A DNA stretch of 64,000 nt from an uncultured Pelagibacteraceae bacterium (lineage in GTDB: Bacteria; Pseudomonadota; Alphaproteobacteria; Pelagibacterales; Pelagibacteraceae), in assembly GCA_902570695.1 (NCBI GenBank), contig CACFZE010000003.1, positions 1 through 64,000 of the forward strand, given 5' to 3'. The translations under genes and the position numbers were made by a program. The notes under the pieces are model-generated. The model saw nothing but the letters and a program-made list of their open reading frames with translations, was not told where the DNA came from and did no database searches. Shown here piece after piece: positions 46,041 through 55,848 of this stretch (its first letter is position 1; each line of letters starts with the position of its first letter).

Positions 46041-46751
46041 ATGAGTCACTTAATACTTGTTAGACATGGTCAAAGCGAATGGAATTTAGAAAATAAATTT
46101 ACAGGATGGGTTGACGTTGAGCTCGCACCACAAGGTAAATTAGAAGCTTGTAAAGCTGGTGAATTCATAAAAAAATTAAATTTAGAAATAAAACATTTTT
46201 ATACTTCATATCAACAAAGATCCATTGATACTTTAAAACTTATTTTAAATACAATGAGAGTAAAACCAAATAATATAATTAAGGCTTGGCAATTAAATGA
46301 AAGGCACTACGGATCACTTACAGGATTAAATAAAGATGAAATGAAAAAAAAACTAGGAGAAGATGAAGTTCACAAATTCAGAAGATCATGGGATAACCCA
46401 CCAAAACCTTTAAATATAAATAGTCCGTACCATCCAAAAAATATAAGTATTTACAATGATATACCCCGTAACCTAATTCCAGACACAGAGTCTCTTAAAG
46501 ATACTTATGAAAGAGTTGTGCCCTATTTTATTAAAAACATAGAGAAAAATTTGCAGGATAATATAATTATATCTGCTCATGGCAATTCTATTAGATCACT
46601 TTTAAAATATTTATTTAAAATTGATGACAATAAAATTTCCAAACTTGAAATACCAACAGGAAATCCTCTACTTTTGAAATTTGAAAAAAAGAATATAAAA
46701 GCAGCTAAATACCTAGATCAGAGTAGATCTAGGGATTTAATTAAATTCTAA
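46041..46751 (+). CDS. gpmA: 2,3-bisphosphoglycerate-dependent phosphoglycerate mutase
   Basis: Interconverts 3- and 2-phosphoglycerate in glycolysis/gluconeogenesis. The 236-residue protein has LVRHGQSEWNLENKFTGWVD (catalytic His at 9), NERHYGSLTGLNKDEM and the second catalytic His in SAHGNSIRSLLKYL. Length and internal insertions match the cofactor-dependent type. Its stop is tail to tail with murU with a shared CTAA (4-base overlap). Confidence 0.95.
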   Translation: MSHLILVRHGQSEWNLENKFTGWVDVELAPQGKLEACKAGEFIKKLNLEIKHFYTSYQQRSIDTLKLILNTMRVKPNNIIKAWQLNERHYGSLTGLNKDEMKKKLGEDEVHKFRRSWDNPPKPLNINSPYHPKNISIYNDIPRNLIPDTESLKDTYERVVPYFIKNIEKNLQDNIIISAHGNSIRSLLKYLFKIDDNKISKLEIPTGNPLLLKFEKKNIKAAKYLDQSRSRDLIKF

Positions 46752-47440
46752 CCTTTTTGAAGAAGTTTTTCGTAAATATCTTTATCTGTTAAATGAAGAA
46801 ACTGAATACCACTCTCGAAACCATACAAATTTTCTTTTTTAATGTAATTATCCCAAATCTCATTCATTGAAAATATTTTTTTTGACAAATTTTTAAATAT
46901 TTTTTTATTTATAATTTGACACCCTGTATAAATATAATTTTTATCATTGTTCTTTTTTAAATTATTGCCATCCATAGAAAAATCGCCTTTAAATCTTTTA
47001 TCAAAACTTAAATCTTTTTTTACAACCATTAAAATATTTTCAAAGTTATTTTTAAAATATATATTTTCCATCCTCTTAATTTCATTTGCATATTCAACGT
47101 TCCAAATTGTATCAGGATTAAAAACTATAAAATCTGTTTCAACTGAATTATTTACTACATTTAAAAGACCGCCCCCTGTATCTAATATTTCTTTACCATC
47201 TTCTATAATTTGAATTTCTAAACCAAAATTATTTGAAAAAATGAAATTTTTTATTTTATCACTTAAATAGAAAGTATTAATTTTTAAAGATTTTATTTCT
47301 AATACTTTTATCAAGTTTATAGTATTTTCTAATAAGCTAATCTCATTAATTTTTAAGAGTGGTTTTGGTGTTTTCTCAGTTAATGGCATTAATCTTTTTC
47401 CAAATCCTGCACATAAAATTATTGCTGTTTTAATTTTCAT
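46748..47440 (-). CDS. murU: MurNAc-1-phosphate uridylyltransferase-like (MurU)
   Basis: A 230-residue nucleotidyltransferase. AIILCAGFGKRLMPLTEKTPKPLLKI is the G-x-G-x-R...PKP pyrophosphorylase signature (residues about 7-31), and the metal-binding FNPDTIWN follows. Downstream of the AmgK-like kinase with a 4-base overlap, it completes the alternative cell-wall recycling route that turns MurNAc-1-P into UDP-MurNAc. The pairing supports the name; a general sugar-1-phosphate nucleotidyltransferase is the alternative. Confidence 0.85.
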   Translation of the reverse strand: MKIKTAIILCAGFGKRLMPLTEKTPKPLLKINEISLLENTINLIKVLEIKSLKINTFYLSDKIKNFIFSNNFGLEIQIIEDGKEILDTGGGLLNVVNNSVETDFIVFNPDTIWNVEYANEIKRMENIYFKNNFENILMVVKKDLSFDKRFKGDFSMDGNNLKKNNDKNYIYTGCQIINKKIFKNLSKKIFSMNEIWDNYIKKENLYGFESGIQFLHLTDKDIYEKLLQKG

Positions 47441-48369
47441 ATTTTTTTTATTCTTGGGTTTTTTTGTAGAAAATTTTTTAAATCATGGAAATTTGGATTA
47501 TTTTTAATACGATTATCGATTAATTTCCACGCATAAGGTATTAATTTTAGATATTTTCTTTTTTTATCTCTTTTTGCGAGTCTTGTGAATATACCAATTA
47601 TTTTTAGATTTCTTAAAACAGATAAAATTTCAAAATCATTAATAAATTGAGTTTCATTTTTATACTTTAATTTATTAAGAAATACTTTTAAAATACTTAA
47701 CTTAAAACTATTTGAAGTTTTAATTCTTACATCATCTATAAGAGAGGCCAAATCATATGCTGGATTACCCAACACAGCATCTTGACTATCTATTAAAGCG
47801 ATTTTATTTTTATAAAACATCATGTTTGAGACGTGAAAATCTCTATGTACAAACACTTTGTGTTCGATTTTTAAATTAAAATACAAATTATCTATAATTT
47901 TTTTGAGATTTTTTTTTAAATGTCCTTTTTGAGTAATTAATTTATTTGCTGCTAAGTACCAATCCAAAAAAAGGTATGATTCTTTAAGTATTTTAGCTTT
48001 TGAATAGTTTGATAAATTAAATTTTTTTTTAAGAAAATTTTGAGTTTTAAAATTTTTAATTTTTTGAATTTGATATAAAATTTTTAGTATTCTTTTGTAT
48101 TCATTTAATTTAGTTTTTGAGGATTTAATTTTATCCAACATATTTTTATTGCCGAAATCCTCAATTTCTATAAAATTTTTTTTATAATTTTGACTAATTA
48201 AACCTGGTGCTAATATTTTATTTTTAATCAATATTTTGTTAACTGCATCATAATTTAACAGGTTTGATCGCTTTTGAATTTTGCTATAAACTAATACTGA
48301 ATTATTTGTTCTATAAAATTGTCTAAAAGATGCATCTCCTGATAGTTTTTTAAATTTTTTCAAATTCAT
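47437..48369 (-). CDS. amgK: Aminoglycoside-phosphotransferase-fold kinase AmgK-like
   Basis: A kinase of about 310 residues that phosphorylates MurNAc/GlcNAc at the anomeric position in the cell-wall recycling route. Motifs are SGDASFRQFYR at the N-terminus, the catalytic HRDFHVSNMMFYK and LIDSQDAVLGNPAYDLASLIDD. I use the ATG at 48369; a TTG five codons upstream is possible but less likely. It sits between tsaE (overlapping) and murU (overlapping), the classical alphaproteobacterial arrangement. Confidence 0.87.
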   Translation of the reverse strand: MNLKKFKKLSGDASFRQFYRTNNSVLVYSKIQKRSNLLNYDAVNKILIKNKILAPGLISQNYKKNFIEIEDFGNKNMLDKIKSSKTKLNEYKRILKILYQIQKIKNFKTQNFLKKKFNLSNYSKAKILKESYLFLDWYLAANKLITQKGHLKKNLKKIIDNLYFNLKIEHKVFVHRDFHVSNMMFYKNKIALIDSQDAVLGNPAYDLASLIDDVRIKTSNSFKLSILKVFLNKLKYKNETQFINDFEILSVLRNLKIIGIFTRLAKRDKKRKYLKLIPYAWKLIDNRIKNNPNFHDLKNFLQKNPRIKKI

Positions 48370-48832
48370 TAAAATTAAAATCAATATTATTAGATATAAT
48401 TAAGTACCTATTTTCAAGCTTTTCATCATATTCAAATTTTAATGTAAAAGTACTTTCTATATTTTGACCCAAGATTTCAGGCCATTCAATTAATCTAGCA
48501 TAATCTTCTGAGTTTTCATTAATTCCTATGTTATTTAATTCTTTTTTATCTTTAATTCTGTAAAGATCAAAATGTCTAACAATCAAAGAATTAATCTCAT
48601 ATTCATTTATAATATTAAAAGTTGGACTAGGTATTTCTGTTTTTTCTAAACCATTTTTTGTTTGAAGATAATTAATTAAATACCTAATAAATGTAGTCTT
48701 ACCAACTCCGATGTTTCCATAAAAAAGAAAAGTTGTATTTTTGCTAACTTTACTTGCAATTTTTTCAGCAATTTTTTGTGTGATAATTTCTTTTGAAATA
48801 TCTATTTTGCTACTTTTAGTAGCGATAGGCAT
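48350..48832 (-). CDS. tsaE: tRNA threonylcarbamoyladenosine factor TsaE
   Basis: A 160-residue ATPase of the t6A37 synthesis complex (with TsaB/TsaD). P-loop GNIGVGKT (39-46), then [11 protein letters not shown] and [17 protein letters not shown], and LIEWPE, all TsaE signatures. It overlaps ahcY upstream by 17 bases and amgK downstream by about 20. Length is normal. Confidence 0.95.
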   Translation of the reverse strand: MPIATKSSKIDISKEIITQKIAEKIASKVSKNTTFLFYGNIGVGKTTFIRYLINYLQTKNGLEKTEIPSPTFNIINEYEINSLIVRHFDLYRIKDKKELNNIGINENSEDYARLIEWPEILGQNIESTFTLKFEYDEKLENRYLIISNNIDFNFNEFEKI

Positions 48833-50102
48833 CTGGTTTATAAGGTCCTTCTGGTGTTACACTTATATATTTTGCTTGATCATCTGATAATTTGGTTAAT
48901 TTAGCTCCAACTTTTTCTAAATGAAGTCTAGCTACTTTCTCATCTAAATGTTTTGGTAAAACATATACTTTCTTCTCGTATTTATCTGAGTTATTCCATA
49001 ATTCTATCTGAGCTGTTACTTGATTTGTAAAAGAAGCACTCATTACGAAACTTGGGTGTCCTGTTGCACATCCAAGATTAACCAATCTACCTTCTGCTAA
49101 TAAAATAATTCTTTTTCCATCCGGCAATGTAATTTCGTGAACTTGTGGTTTTATTTCATCCCATTTATAATTTTTAAGAGCATCTACTTGGATCTCATTA
49201 TCAAAGTGACCAATATTGCATAGAATTGCTCTATCTTTCATTTCTCTCATATGGTCAGCTGTCACAATATCTTTATTTCCTGTTGCCGTAACAACAATGT
49301 CGGCTTCTTTTATCATCTCATCCATTAAAACTACTTCATAACCTTCCATTGCAGCTTGGAGAGCACAAATTGGATCTGTTTCTGTAACCATAACTCTTGC
49401 ACCGCTTTGACGAAGAGAAGCAGCGCTACCCTTTCCAACGTCTCCAAATCCAGCTACAATAGCTACCTTACCTGACATCATGACGTCAGTAGCTCTTTTA
49501 ATTCCATCAACTAAACTTTCTCTGCAACCATATAAATTGTCGAATTTAGATTTTGTTACTGAGTCATTAACATTTATTGCTGGGACAAGTAAATTACCTT
49601 CACTTTCCATTTTTTTTAATGCTAAAACTCCTGTAGTTGTCTCTTCTGATAAACCTTTAACATCATTTAATAATTCTTTATAATCTTTGTGCATCAATGC
49701 TGTAAGATCGCCACCATCATCAAGTATCATATTTGGTTTCCAGCCATCTTTTCCTTCAATAGTTTGCTTTACACACCACCAATATTCTTCTTCTGTTTCG
49801 CCTTTCCAAGCAAATACAGGAATACCAGCTTTTGCAATCGCTGCTGCTGCATGGTCTTGTGTCGAAAAAATATTACATGAGGACCATCTTACTTCGGCTC
49901 CTAACTCAACTAAAGTTTCTATTAAGACAGCTGTTTGTATTGTCATGTGTAAACAACCAACAATTCGAGCTCCATTTAATGGTTTTTTACCCTTATATTC
50001 TTCTCTAAGAGCCATTAATCCTGGCATTTCAGTTTCAGCCAGTGAAATTTCTTTTCTTCCAAATTCCGCTTGGGATATATCTTTTACTTTAAAATCTTCC
50101 AT
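48816..50102 (-). CDS. ahcY: Adenosylhomocysteinase
   Basis: Hydrolyses S-adenosylhomocysteine to adenosine and homocysteine, recycling the by-product of SAM methylation (relevant to Cfa). The 428-residue enzyme has [16 protein letters not shown], the NAD-binding [17 protein letters not shown] and [11 protein letters not shown]. The C-terminal PYKPDAYRY is the conserved cofactor-gripping tail. It is downstream of chvG, with about 44 bases between, and no recognisable SAM or SAH riboswitch precedes it. The Shine-Dalgarno is weak. Confidence 0.97.
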   Translation of the reverse strand: MEDFKVKDISQAEFGRKEISLAETEMPGLMALREEYKGKKPLNGARIVGCLHMTIQTAVLIETLVELGAEVRWSSCNIFSTQDHAAAAIAKAGIPVFAWKGETEEEYWWCVKQTIEGKDGWKPNMILDDGGDLTALMHKDYKELLNDVKGLSEETTTGVLALKKMESEGNLLVPAINVNDSVTKSKFDNLYGCRESLVDGIKRATDVMMSGKVAIVAGFGDVGKGSAASLRQSGARVMVTETDPICALQAAMEGYEVVLMDEMIKEADIVVTATGNKDIVTADHMREMKDRAILCNIGHFDNEIQVDALKNYKWDEIKPQVHEITLPDGKRIILLAEGRLVNLGCATGHPSFVMSASFTNQVTAQIELWNNSDKYEKKVYVLPKHLDEKVARLHLEKVGAKLTKLSDDQAKYISVTPEGPYKPDAYRY

Positions 50103-50146
50103 AGAAAGAGGCTTTTAACAATTTCACTTAATATATCAACAAAGAT

Positions 50147-51679
50147 TTATGCTTCTGGGAAAATTATTTCAATTCTTGCCCCTTTATCTTTATTATTAGA
50201 TGCGTTGATTTCGCCACCATGAATTTCAACTAAATTTTTGACAATATTTAATCCCAAACCTGAATGTTCTCCAAAGTTTTCAGGTCTATTACTATAAAAT
50301 CTATTAAATATCTTGTTTGTATCCTTTTCACTAAATCCAGATCCCTGATCAACGACAACTAATTTAATTTTGTCATTTTTATCTTTTGATATTTCAACGG
50401 TAATTTCTTGATTATTTTCACTAAAAGAAATTGAGTTTTCTAATAAGTTTGCAATAATTTGTTCAATTCTATTTTCTATCCCTAAGATACTATAATTTTT
50501 AATTCCATTAGATTTCAATTTAATTCCAATCGATTTTTTTGTTTCATAGATACTGTTAAAATCGTCAACAACAGATTGAGCAATCTCTTTTAAATTTAAT
50601 TTTTGCATTTTCTCAGAGGAAATTGCAGCCTCATCTCTTAGCATTTGAGAGTAATCAGTTATTAATCTTTCAATTCTCTCTACGTCATGTGATACTATAT
50701 TAATCAATTTGTTTCTTTGAGATTTATCATTTGTTTCAGAAATTATCTCAGAGGCACTTTTAAGAGATGCTAAAGGATTTCTGATTTCATGCAAAAGATC
50801 TGTTGAATAATTTTCTGCTGTAGTAATTCTTTTGTTTAATTCATTAGTCATTTCATCAAGAGAATTTGATAATTTTCCCAATTCGTCATTTCTTTTTTTT
50901 ATATTTCCAATATTGGTCTTTTCCTTACTTTTATTTTTTATAATATTTGTATATTGAACCAAATTTTTAATTGGTTTTAAGAAGTATCTATTTAATACAT
51001 ATGAAAAAATTAAAATTACCAATGCGACAAGCAAAGCAGTTCTGATTATAAAATTTCTTCTTTCATCTATTGCTACCTTTATTTCATTGGCATTTTCAGT
51101 AATAGCTAAATAGCCTATTGTTTTGTTTTCACTGACTACATTTTTAACAGTTACTAATAAAAATTGATCATAGTTTTCTTTAGAGTAAGTTAATGGTTTT
51201 CCATAATCTGATGAATATGAGTACTTTTTTAAATCTTCAAATATTTCTTTACTTTCAAAGCTTTTATTACTCTCTTCCAAATTCTTATTTTGAATACTTT
51301 GATTATTTAAGTCGCTCATTTCAATTATGTTTAGACTTCTTGAGAAAGCATTTGGATCTAAGTCTAATGTGTCGGTATCTCCTAAAAGATTAAATTCACT
51401 ATCAAATATCTGTACTCTATCTATACTTTGAAATAAAAATTTAGTGGAAAACAGAAACTCTCTAATATCTTCAGATGAGAAATTTATTTTTAAACGATCA
51501 ATATTTTCTGTTGTATTATCAATAATTTTTATGTGCGAGGCAGTTTTATTTTTAATGAGCGTAGGTTTTACTGTGTTAAGGTAAAATAATGTTAATACAC
51601 CTATCACTAAAAAAACAATAAAGTTGATAACTAAGAATTTTTTTAAAATAGATTGATTATTAGATTTTGAAGTAGCCAT
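50147..51679 (-). CDS. chvG: ChvG-type sensor histidine kinase
   Basis: A 510-residue membrane sensor kinase. One N-terminal membrane helix (about 14-32), a periplasmic domain (about 33-210), a second helix (about 214-230), HAMP (about 234-285), dimerisation/phosphoacceptor LLHEIRNPLASLKSASEI, and an ATPase domain with NLLENSISFSE, DQGSGFSEKD and SGLGLNIVKNL. In alphaproteobacteria ChvG/ExoS senses envelope or acid stress and controls envelope genes. It overlaps the chvI stop by a single base. The name is by context and domain layout. Confidence 0.87.
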   Translation of the reverse strand: MATSKSNNQSILKKFLVINFIVFLVIGVLTLFYLNTVKPTLIKNKTASHIKIIDNTTENIDRLKINFSSEDIREFLFSTKFLFQSIDRVQIFDSEFNLLGDTDTLDLDPNAFSRSLNIIEMSDLNNQSIQNKNLEESNKSFESKEIFEDLKKYSYSSDYGKPLTYSKENYDQFLLVTVKNVVSENKTIGYLAITENANEIKVAIDERRNFIIRTALLVALVILIFSYVLNRYFLKPIKNLVQYTNIIKNKSKEKTNIGNIKKRNDELGKLSNSLDEMTNELNKRITTAENYSTDLLHEIRNPLASLKSASEIISETNDKSQRNKLINIVSHDVERIERLITDYSQMLRDEAAISSEKMQKLNLKEIAQSVVDDFNSIYETKKSIGIKLKSNGIKNYSILGIENRIEQIIANLLENSISFSENNQEITVEISKDKNDKIKLVVVDQGSGFSEKDTNKIFNRFYSNRPENFGEHSGLGLNIVKNLVEIHGGEINASNNKDKGARIEIIFPEA

Positions 51680-52377
51680 TATTTAACATTCCAACGATAA
51701 CCACTACCATATCTGGTTTCTATCGCTGAAAAGTTATTATCTACTTTTTTAAACTTTTTTCTAATCCTTTTTACGTGACTATCTATTGTTCTATCTTCAA
51801 TATCTGTGTCTTCTCTGTAAGCAACATCCATTAATTGAGATCTTTCTTTAATAATTCCAGGTCTTTTTGCTAATTCCTTTACAATTAAAAATTCTGTTGT
51901 TGTTAATTTATCTGGTAATTGCTTGCCATCCCATTCACACTCTAGCTGTGAAGGATCAAGTTTTAATTTTCCATGTGAAATTATATTTCTATTATCCTCT
52001 AAATTATTATGTTTTTTTCTAAGTTGAACACGAATTCTTTCAATAAGAACTTTAGTTGAAAAGCCACCTGATTTTTTTACAAAATCATCAGCCCCTAGTT
52101 TTAGTCCTAGGAGCTCATCCACCTCTTCATCTTTTGAAGTTAAAAAAATAACGGGCATAGATGTTTTTTTTCTCAATTTTTTTAATAATTCTTCTCCATC
52201 CATTCTTGGCATTTTAATATCTATAACTGCAAGGTCTGGGGGATTTCTTGACAATCCTATTAATGCACTTTCTCCATCCAAATAAGTTTGAATATTAAAA
52301 CCCTCTTTCTCTAGAGCAATACTTAAACTAGTTAATATATTTCTATCATCATCAACAAGGGCAATTGTTTGTTTCAT
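51679..52377 (-). CDS. chvI: ChvI-type response regulator (OmpR/PhoB class)
   Basis: About 232 residues. Receiver domain: IALVDDD near the start, phosphoacceptor Asp in VIDIKMPRMDG (about 53), and the conserved Lys in DDFVKKS. The winged-helix DNA-binding domain begins near 135 and includes TTTEFLIVKELAKRPG, EDRTIDSHVKRIRKK. The ATG at 52377 is preferred over a TTG two codons upstream. Together with chvG it forms one unit; DNA targets are unknown. Confidence 0.88.
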   Translation of the reverse strand: MKQTIALVDDDRNILTSLSIALEKEGFNIQTYLDGESALIGLSRNPPDLAVIDIKMPRMDGEELLKKLRKKTSMPVIFLTSKDEEVDELLGLKLGADDFVKKSGGFSTKVLIERIRVQLRKKHNNLEDNRNIISHGKLKLDPSQLECEWDGKQLPDKLTTTEFLIVKELAKRPGIIKERSQLMDVAYREDTDIEDRTIDSHVKRIRKKFKKVDNNFSAIETRYGSGYRWNVK

Positions 52378-52428
52378 GTTCAACTATAAAAATACTAAAA
52401 TGTTTAAAATTGGGCAATTAAATGTTTA

Positions 52429-55194
52429 TTAATGAAGCTCTCCCCAGTTATCACCTATGTTTACATCTACCGATAATGGTATTGAAAATGAATGCAAATC
52501 ACTATCTTTCACACTTGTCATAATATCTTTAATCTTTTTAGAAGCAGATTTAGTACCATTATCAATTACCTCAAAAATCAATTCATCGTGAATTTGAAGC
52601 AACATATTAAATTCATTTGTTTTTTTAGCATCAAGCTCATCGTTGATTCTAATCATAGCAAGTCGCATTATTTCTGATGCAGATCCTTGGATAGGTGCAT
52701 TTATAGCTGCCCTTTCTTGAAAATTTCTAACATTAAAGTTTTTGTCATTGATTCCTGGAATATGAGTTTTTCGACCAAAAATATTTCTTACATATCCACT
52801 TTTTCTACAGAATTTAATTGTATTATTCATGTATTCTTTAATTTCTGGAAATTTAATGAAATATGAATTTAGAAATTCTTCGGCTTCATTGTTTGATACA
52901 CCAATTTGTTTGGCCAAACCATATTGAGATATTCCATAAATTATTCCAAAATTAATAGCTTTCGCTTTTCTCCTCATATCGGCATCAATTTTTTTTATAT
53001 CTGCACCAAAAACCTGGCTAGCGGTTAATGAGTGAATATCCTCATTATTTTTAAAAGCTTTTTTTAGTTCTTTTACATCAGCTAGATCAGCCAAAATTCT
53101 CATTTCGATCTGATTATAGTCTGCTGATATAAGTTTTTTATTTTTTTCTGATATGAAGGCTTTACGAATATCTTTGCCCTCCTCAGTTTTAATAGGAATA
53201 TTTTGTAAATTTGGATCACTAGATGCAAGTCTACCTGTTGTAGTTGCTGCTAACAGAAAAGATGTATGCACTCTTTTTGTATTGGGATTTAAATGCTCTG
53301 GCAAAGAATCTGAATATGTATTTTTCAATTTACTAGATTGCCTCCATTCTAAAACTAATTTAGGAAATTCATTCCCTTTGTAAGCTAAATCCTCTAGAAC
53401 TGCTGCACCAGTTGCAAAACTCCCTTTTTTAGTCTTTTTTAGGGATGCAATTTTGAGGTCATTATACATTATTTCACCCAACTGCTTAGTTGATGCAATA
53501 TTAAATTTTTTTTTTGAGATTTTAAAAATTTGTTTTTCTAAATCTTGAAGTTTTTTTTCAAACTTGACAGATAATTTTTTAAGAAAATTATTATCTAACT
53601 TTATACCATTGATTTCCATTGATGCTAAAATTTTAATTAAAGGTTTTTCGAAAATTTCATAAATATTCAATAATTTTTCCGATTTAAGCGATTTCAGAAA
53701 TATTTTATATAAACGGTAAGTTATATCGGCATCTTCTGCCGCATAATCTTTTGCAATATTTAAATCTACTTGACTGAATTTAATTTCTTTTTTTCCAGAT
53801 CCAACGAGATCTTTATATTTAATTGTTTTGTGACCAAGATGAATATCTGAAAGGGTATCCATATTATGTCTATTTTTACCAGCATCTAAAACGTAAGACA
53901 TCAACATTGTATCTTCCATGCTTTGAATATCTATATCCCTTTTACGAAAAATTATGTAATCGAATTTAATATTTTGCCCAATTTTTTTTAAACTTTTATC
54001 CTCTAAATATGGTTTTAAAATTCTCAAAACATCTTTTTCATTTAGATTATTTTTATCAATATGACCTGTTGGAATGTAACAAGCTTTACCTATTTTGCTA
54101 GAAATTGAGATACCAACTAAATTTGCCTGATGTGGGTCAAGAGAATCTGTTTCAGTATCAATAGAAAATTCACCAGCTTCTTCGGCTTCTTGCATCCAAT
54201 CTTTTATTTCAGATAAATTTTTTATCAAAACATATTTATCTTTTGATATTTTAGATGTTTCTTTTTTGACTTCTATTTCATCACTAAATTTGGATTGACC
54301 ATACGTCGAAATTGCTGAACTCAATAACCTATTAAATTCCATTTCTCTCAAAAAATTGTATAACTTATCTACGTCTACTTTTTTTAGAACAAAGTCAGCT
54401 AATTTGTCTTTCACCGGAACATCATTTTTTAATGTGACAAGTTTTTTACTTACCAGAGCCTTATCTTTATTTTCTAAAAGTGTTTCTCTTCTTTTATTCT
54501 GTTTTATTTTATTTGCGTTTTTGAGAAGGTTTTCTAAATTTCCATATTCCTTAATTAATTCTGCTGCTGTTTTTACTCCAATACCTGGAACGCCAGGTAC
54601 ATTATCTGTACTATCCCCTGCTAGTGATTGAACATCAATTACTTTATCCGGACCAACCCCAAATTTATTTATTACATCGTCATTAGATATAAATTTATTC
54701 TTCATTGGATCGTAAATACGAACCTTTTTTTTGAAAAGTTGCATTAAATCTTTATCAGATGATACAATTGTAACCTTTGCACCTTCGTCTAATATTTGCT
54801 CTACATAGGTGGCTATCAAATCATCAGCCTCGTAATTTAACATTTCTATAGAGGGTAAATTGAATGCTAATACTGACTTTCTAATATAATCGAATTGAGG
54901 AATTAGATCATCGGGAGCATCAGACCTATTTCCTTTATAATCTGAATATATATCGTTTCGAAAATTCTTTCTTGCAGAGTCAAAGATTACTGCGAAATGA
55001 GTTGGTTTTTCTAAATTTTCGCTAGATTTAGAGTCCTCTAATAATTTAAACAGCATGTTACAAAATCCACTTACTGCTCCTACTGGTAAACCATCACTTT
55101 TTCGTGTTAATGGTGGCAATGCATAATAGGCTCTAAATATGTATCCGGACCCATCAATAAGATAGAAATGATCTGTTTTTTTAATTTTACCCAT
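52429..55194 (-). CDS. polA: DNA polymerase I
   Basis: Repair and Okazaki-maturation polymerase, 921 residues, all three domains. 5'-3' nuclease: YLIDGSGYIFRAYYALPPL, NYEADDLIATY, VSSDKDLMQL (residues 12-290). 3'-5' exonuclease with intact DxE in SIDTETDSLDP (about 345). Polymerase: motif A SADYNQIEMRILA, motif B RRKAKAINFGIIYG, motif C LLQIHDELIFEV. It stands alone, divergent from bioY with a 100-base spacer. Confidence 0.97.
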   Translation of the reverse strand: MGKIKKTDHFYLIDGSGYIFRAYYALPPLTRKSDGLPVGAVSGFCNMLFKLLEDSKSSENLEKPTHFAVIFDSARKNFRNDIYSDYKGNRSDAPDDLIPQFDYIRKSVLAFNLPSIEMLNYEADDLIATYVEQILDEGAKVTIVSSDKDLMQLFKKKVRIYDPMKNKFISNDDVINKFGVGPDKVIDVQSLAGDSTDNVPGVPGIGVKTAAELIKEYGNLENLLKNANKIKQNKRRETLLENKDKALVSKKLVTLKNDVPVKDKLADFVLKKVDVDKLYNFLREMEFNRLLSSAISTYGQSKFSDEIEVKKETSKISKDKYVLIKNLSEIKDWMQEAEEAGEFSIDTETDSLDPHQANLVGISISSKIGKACYIPTGHIDKNNLNEKDVLRILKPYLEDKSLKKIGQNIKFDYIIFRKRDIDIQSMEDTMLMSYVLDAGKNRHNMDTLSDIHLGHKTIKYKDLVGSGKKEIKFSQVDLNIAKDYAAEDADITYRLYKIFLKSLKSEKLLNIYEIFEKPLIKILASMEINGIKLDNNFLKKLSVKFEKKLQDLEKQIFKISKKKFNIASTKQLGEIMYNDLKIASLKKTKKGSFATGAAVLEDLAYKGNEFPKLVLEWRQSSKLKNTYSDSLPEHLNPNTKRVHTSFLLAATTTGRLASSDPNLQNIPIKTEEGKDIRKAFISEKNKKLISADYNQIEMRILADLADVKELKKAFKNNEDIHSLTASQVFGADIKKIDADMRRKAKAINFGIIYGISQYGLAKQIGVSNNEAEEFLNSYFIKFPEIKEYMNNTIKFCRKSGYVRNIFGRKTHIPGINDKNFNVRNFQERAAINAPIQGSASEIMRLAMIRINDELDAKKTNEFNMLLQIHDELIFEVIDNGTKSASKKIKDIMTSVKDSDLHSFSIPLSVDVNIGDNWGELH

Positions 55195-55294
55195 AATTTA
55201 ATTTATAATAAATTGACGTATTATAGTAAGAATAAAACATCCTGTTAATAAATATTAGTGGATTAAACTTTATTAAAATAGTAATTTAAAGCTA

Positions 55295-55846
55295 ATGGAA
55301 TTAGTAAATTCAATTTCTAATAATAAAATAATTAAAATCATAATATTTGCATTAATAGGTTCTATTTTATTGACAATATCTGCAAAAATTAAAATACCTT
55401 TTTATCCAGTTCCTATGACTATGCAAACATTTATAGTTTTGTTTTTAGGAATTTCCTTTGGATATAAAGTCGGGGTACTTTCGGTAGTTTTTTATTTGAT
55501 AGAAGGAATTATGGGATTACCGGTATTTTCTAACTCACCAGAGAAAGGAATAGGATTAGCTTATTTTGTTGGTCCCACAATGGGATATTTAATAGGTTTT
55601 ATATTTGCATGTCTGATAGCAGGCATATTTACATACAATAAAAACCATATATTAAATTTTTTAAAAATTATAATAGCAACATCAGTAATATATATTTTGG
55701 GTATTTTGTGGCTTGGAAATTTAATCGGTTGGGATAAACCAATATTAGAATTTGGTGTTTACCCATTTCTTTATGCTGAATTATTTAAGATATTATTACT
55801 AACAGCTTTAGTTAATAAAATTATTAAATTTAGAAAATATATTTAG
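55295..55846 (+). CDS. bioY: Biotin transporter BioY
   Basis: A 183-residue S-component of an ECF-type (or stand-alone) biotin importer, with six predicted helices. IKIPFYPVPMTMQTFIVLFLGISFG (about 32-56) and the YLIEGIMGLPVFS block are diagnostic. No ATPase or EcfT genes are adjacent, so it is either solitary, as BioY can be, or works with modules elsewhere. The spacer with polA has only weak inverted repeats, so regulation cannot be read. Confidence 0.92.
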   Translation: MELVNSISNNKIIKIIIFALIGSILLTISAKIKIPFYPVPMTMQTFIVLFLGISFGYKVGVLSVVFYLIEGIMGLPVFSNSPEKGIGLAYFVGPTMGYLIGFIFACLIAGIFTYNKNHILNFLKIIIATSVIYILGILWLGNLIGWDKPILEFGVYPFLYAELFKILLLTALVNKIIKFRKYI

Positions 55847-55848
55847 TA

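Noticed and set aside
49687..50118. Plus-strand 143-codon frame opposite ahcY
   Set aside because: Fully inside the conserved adenosylhomocysteinase gene; no independent evidence.
50103..50146. SAM or SAH riboswitch before ahcY
   Set aside because: The spacer after chvG is only 44 bases, too short and without the known conserved motifs.
55195..55294. Biotin operator (BirA or BioR type) before bioY
   Set aside because: Only a loose GTTAAT...ATTAAAC inverted repeat is present; it does not match either known consensus well.
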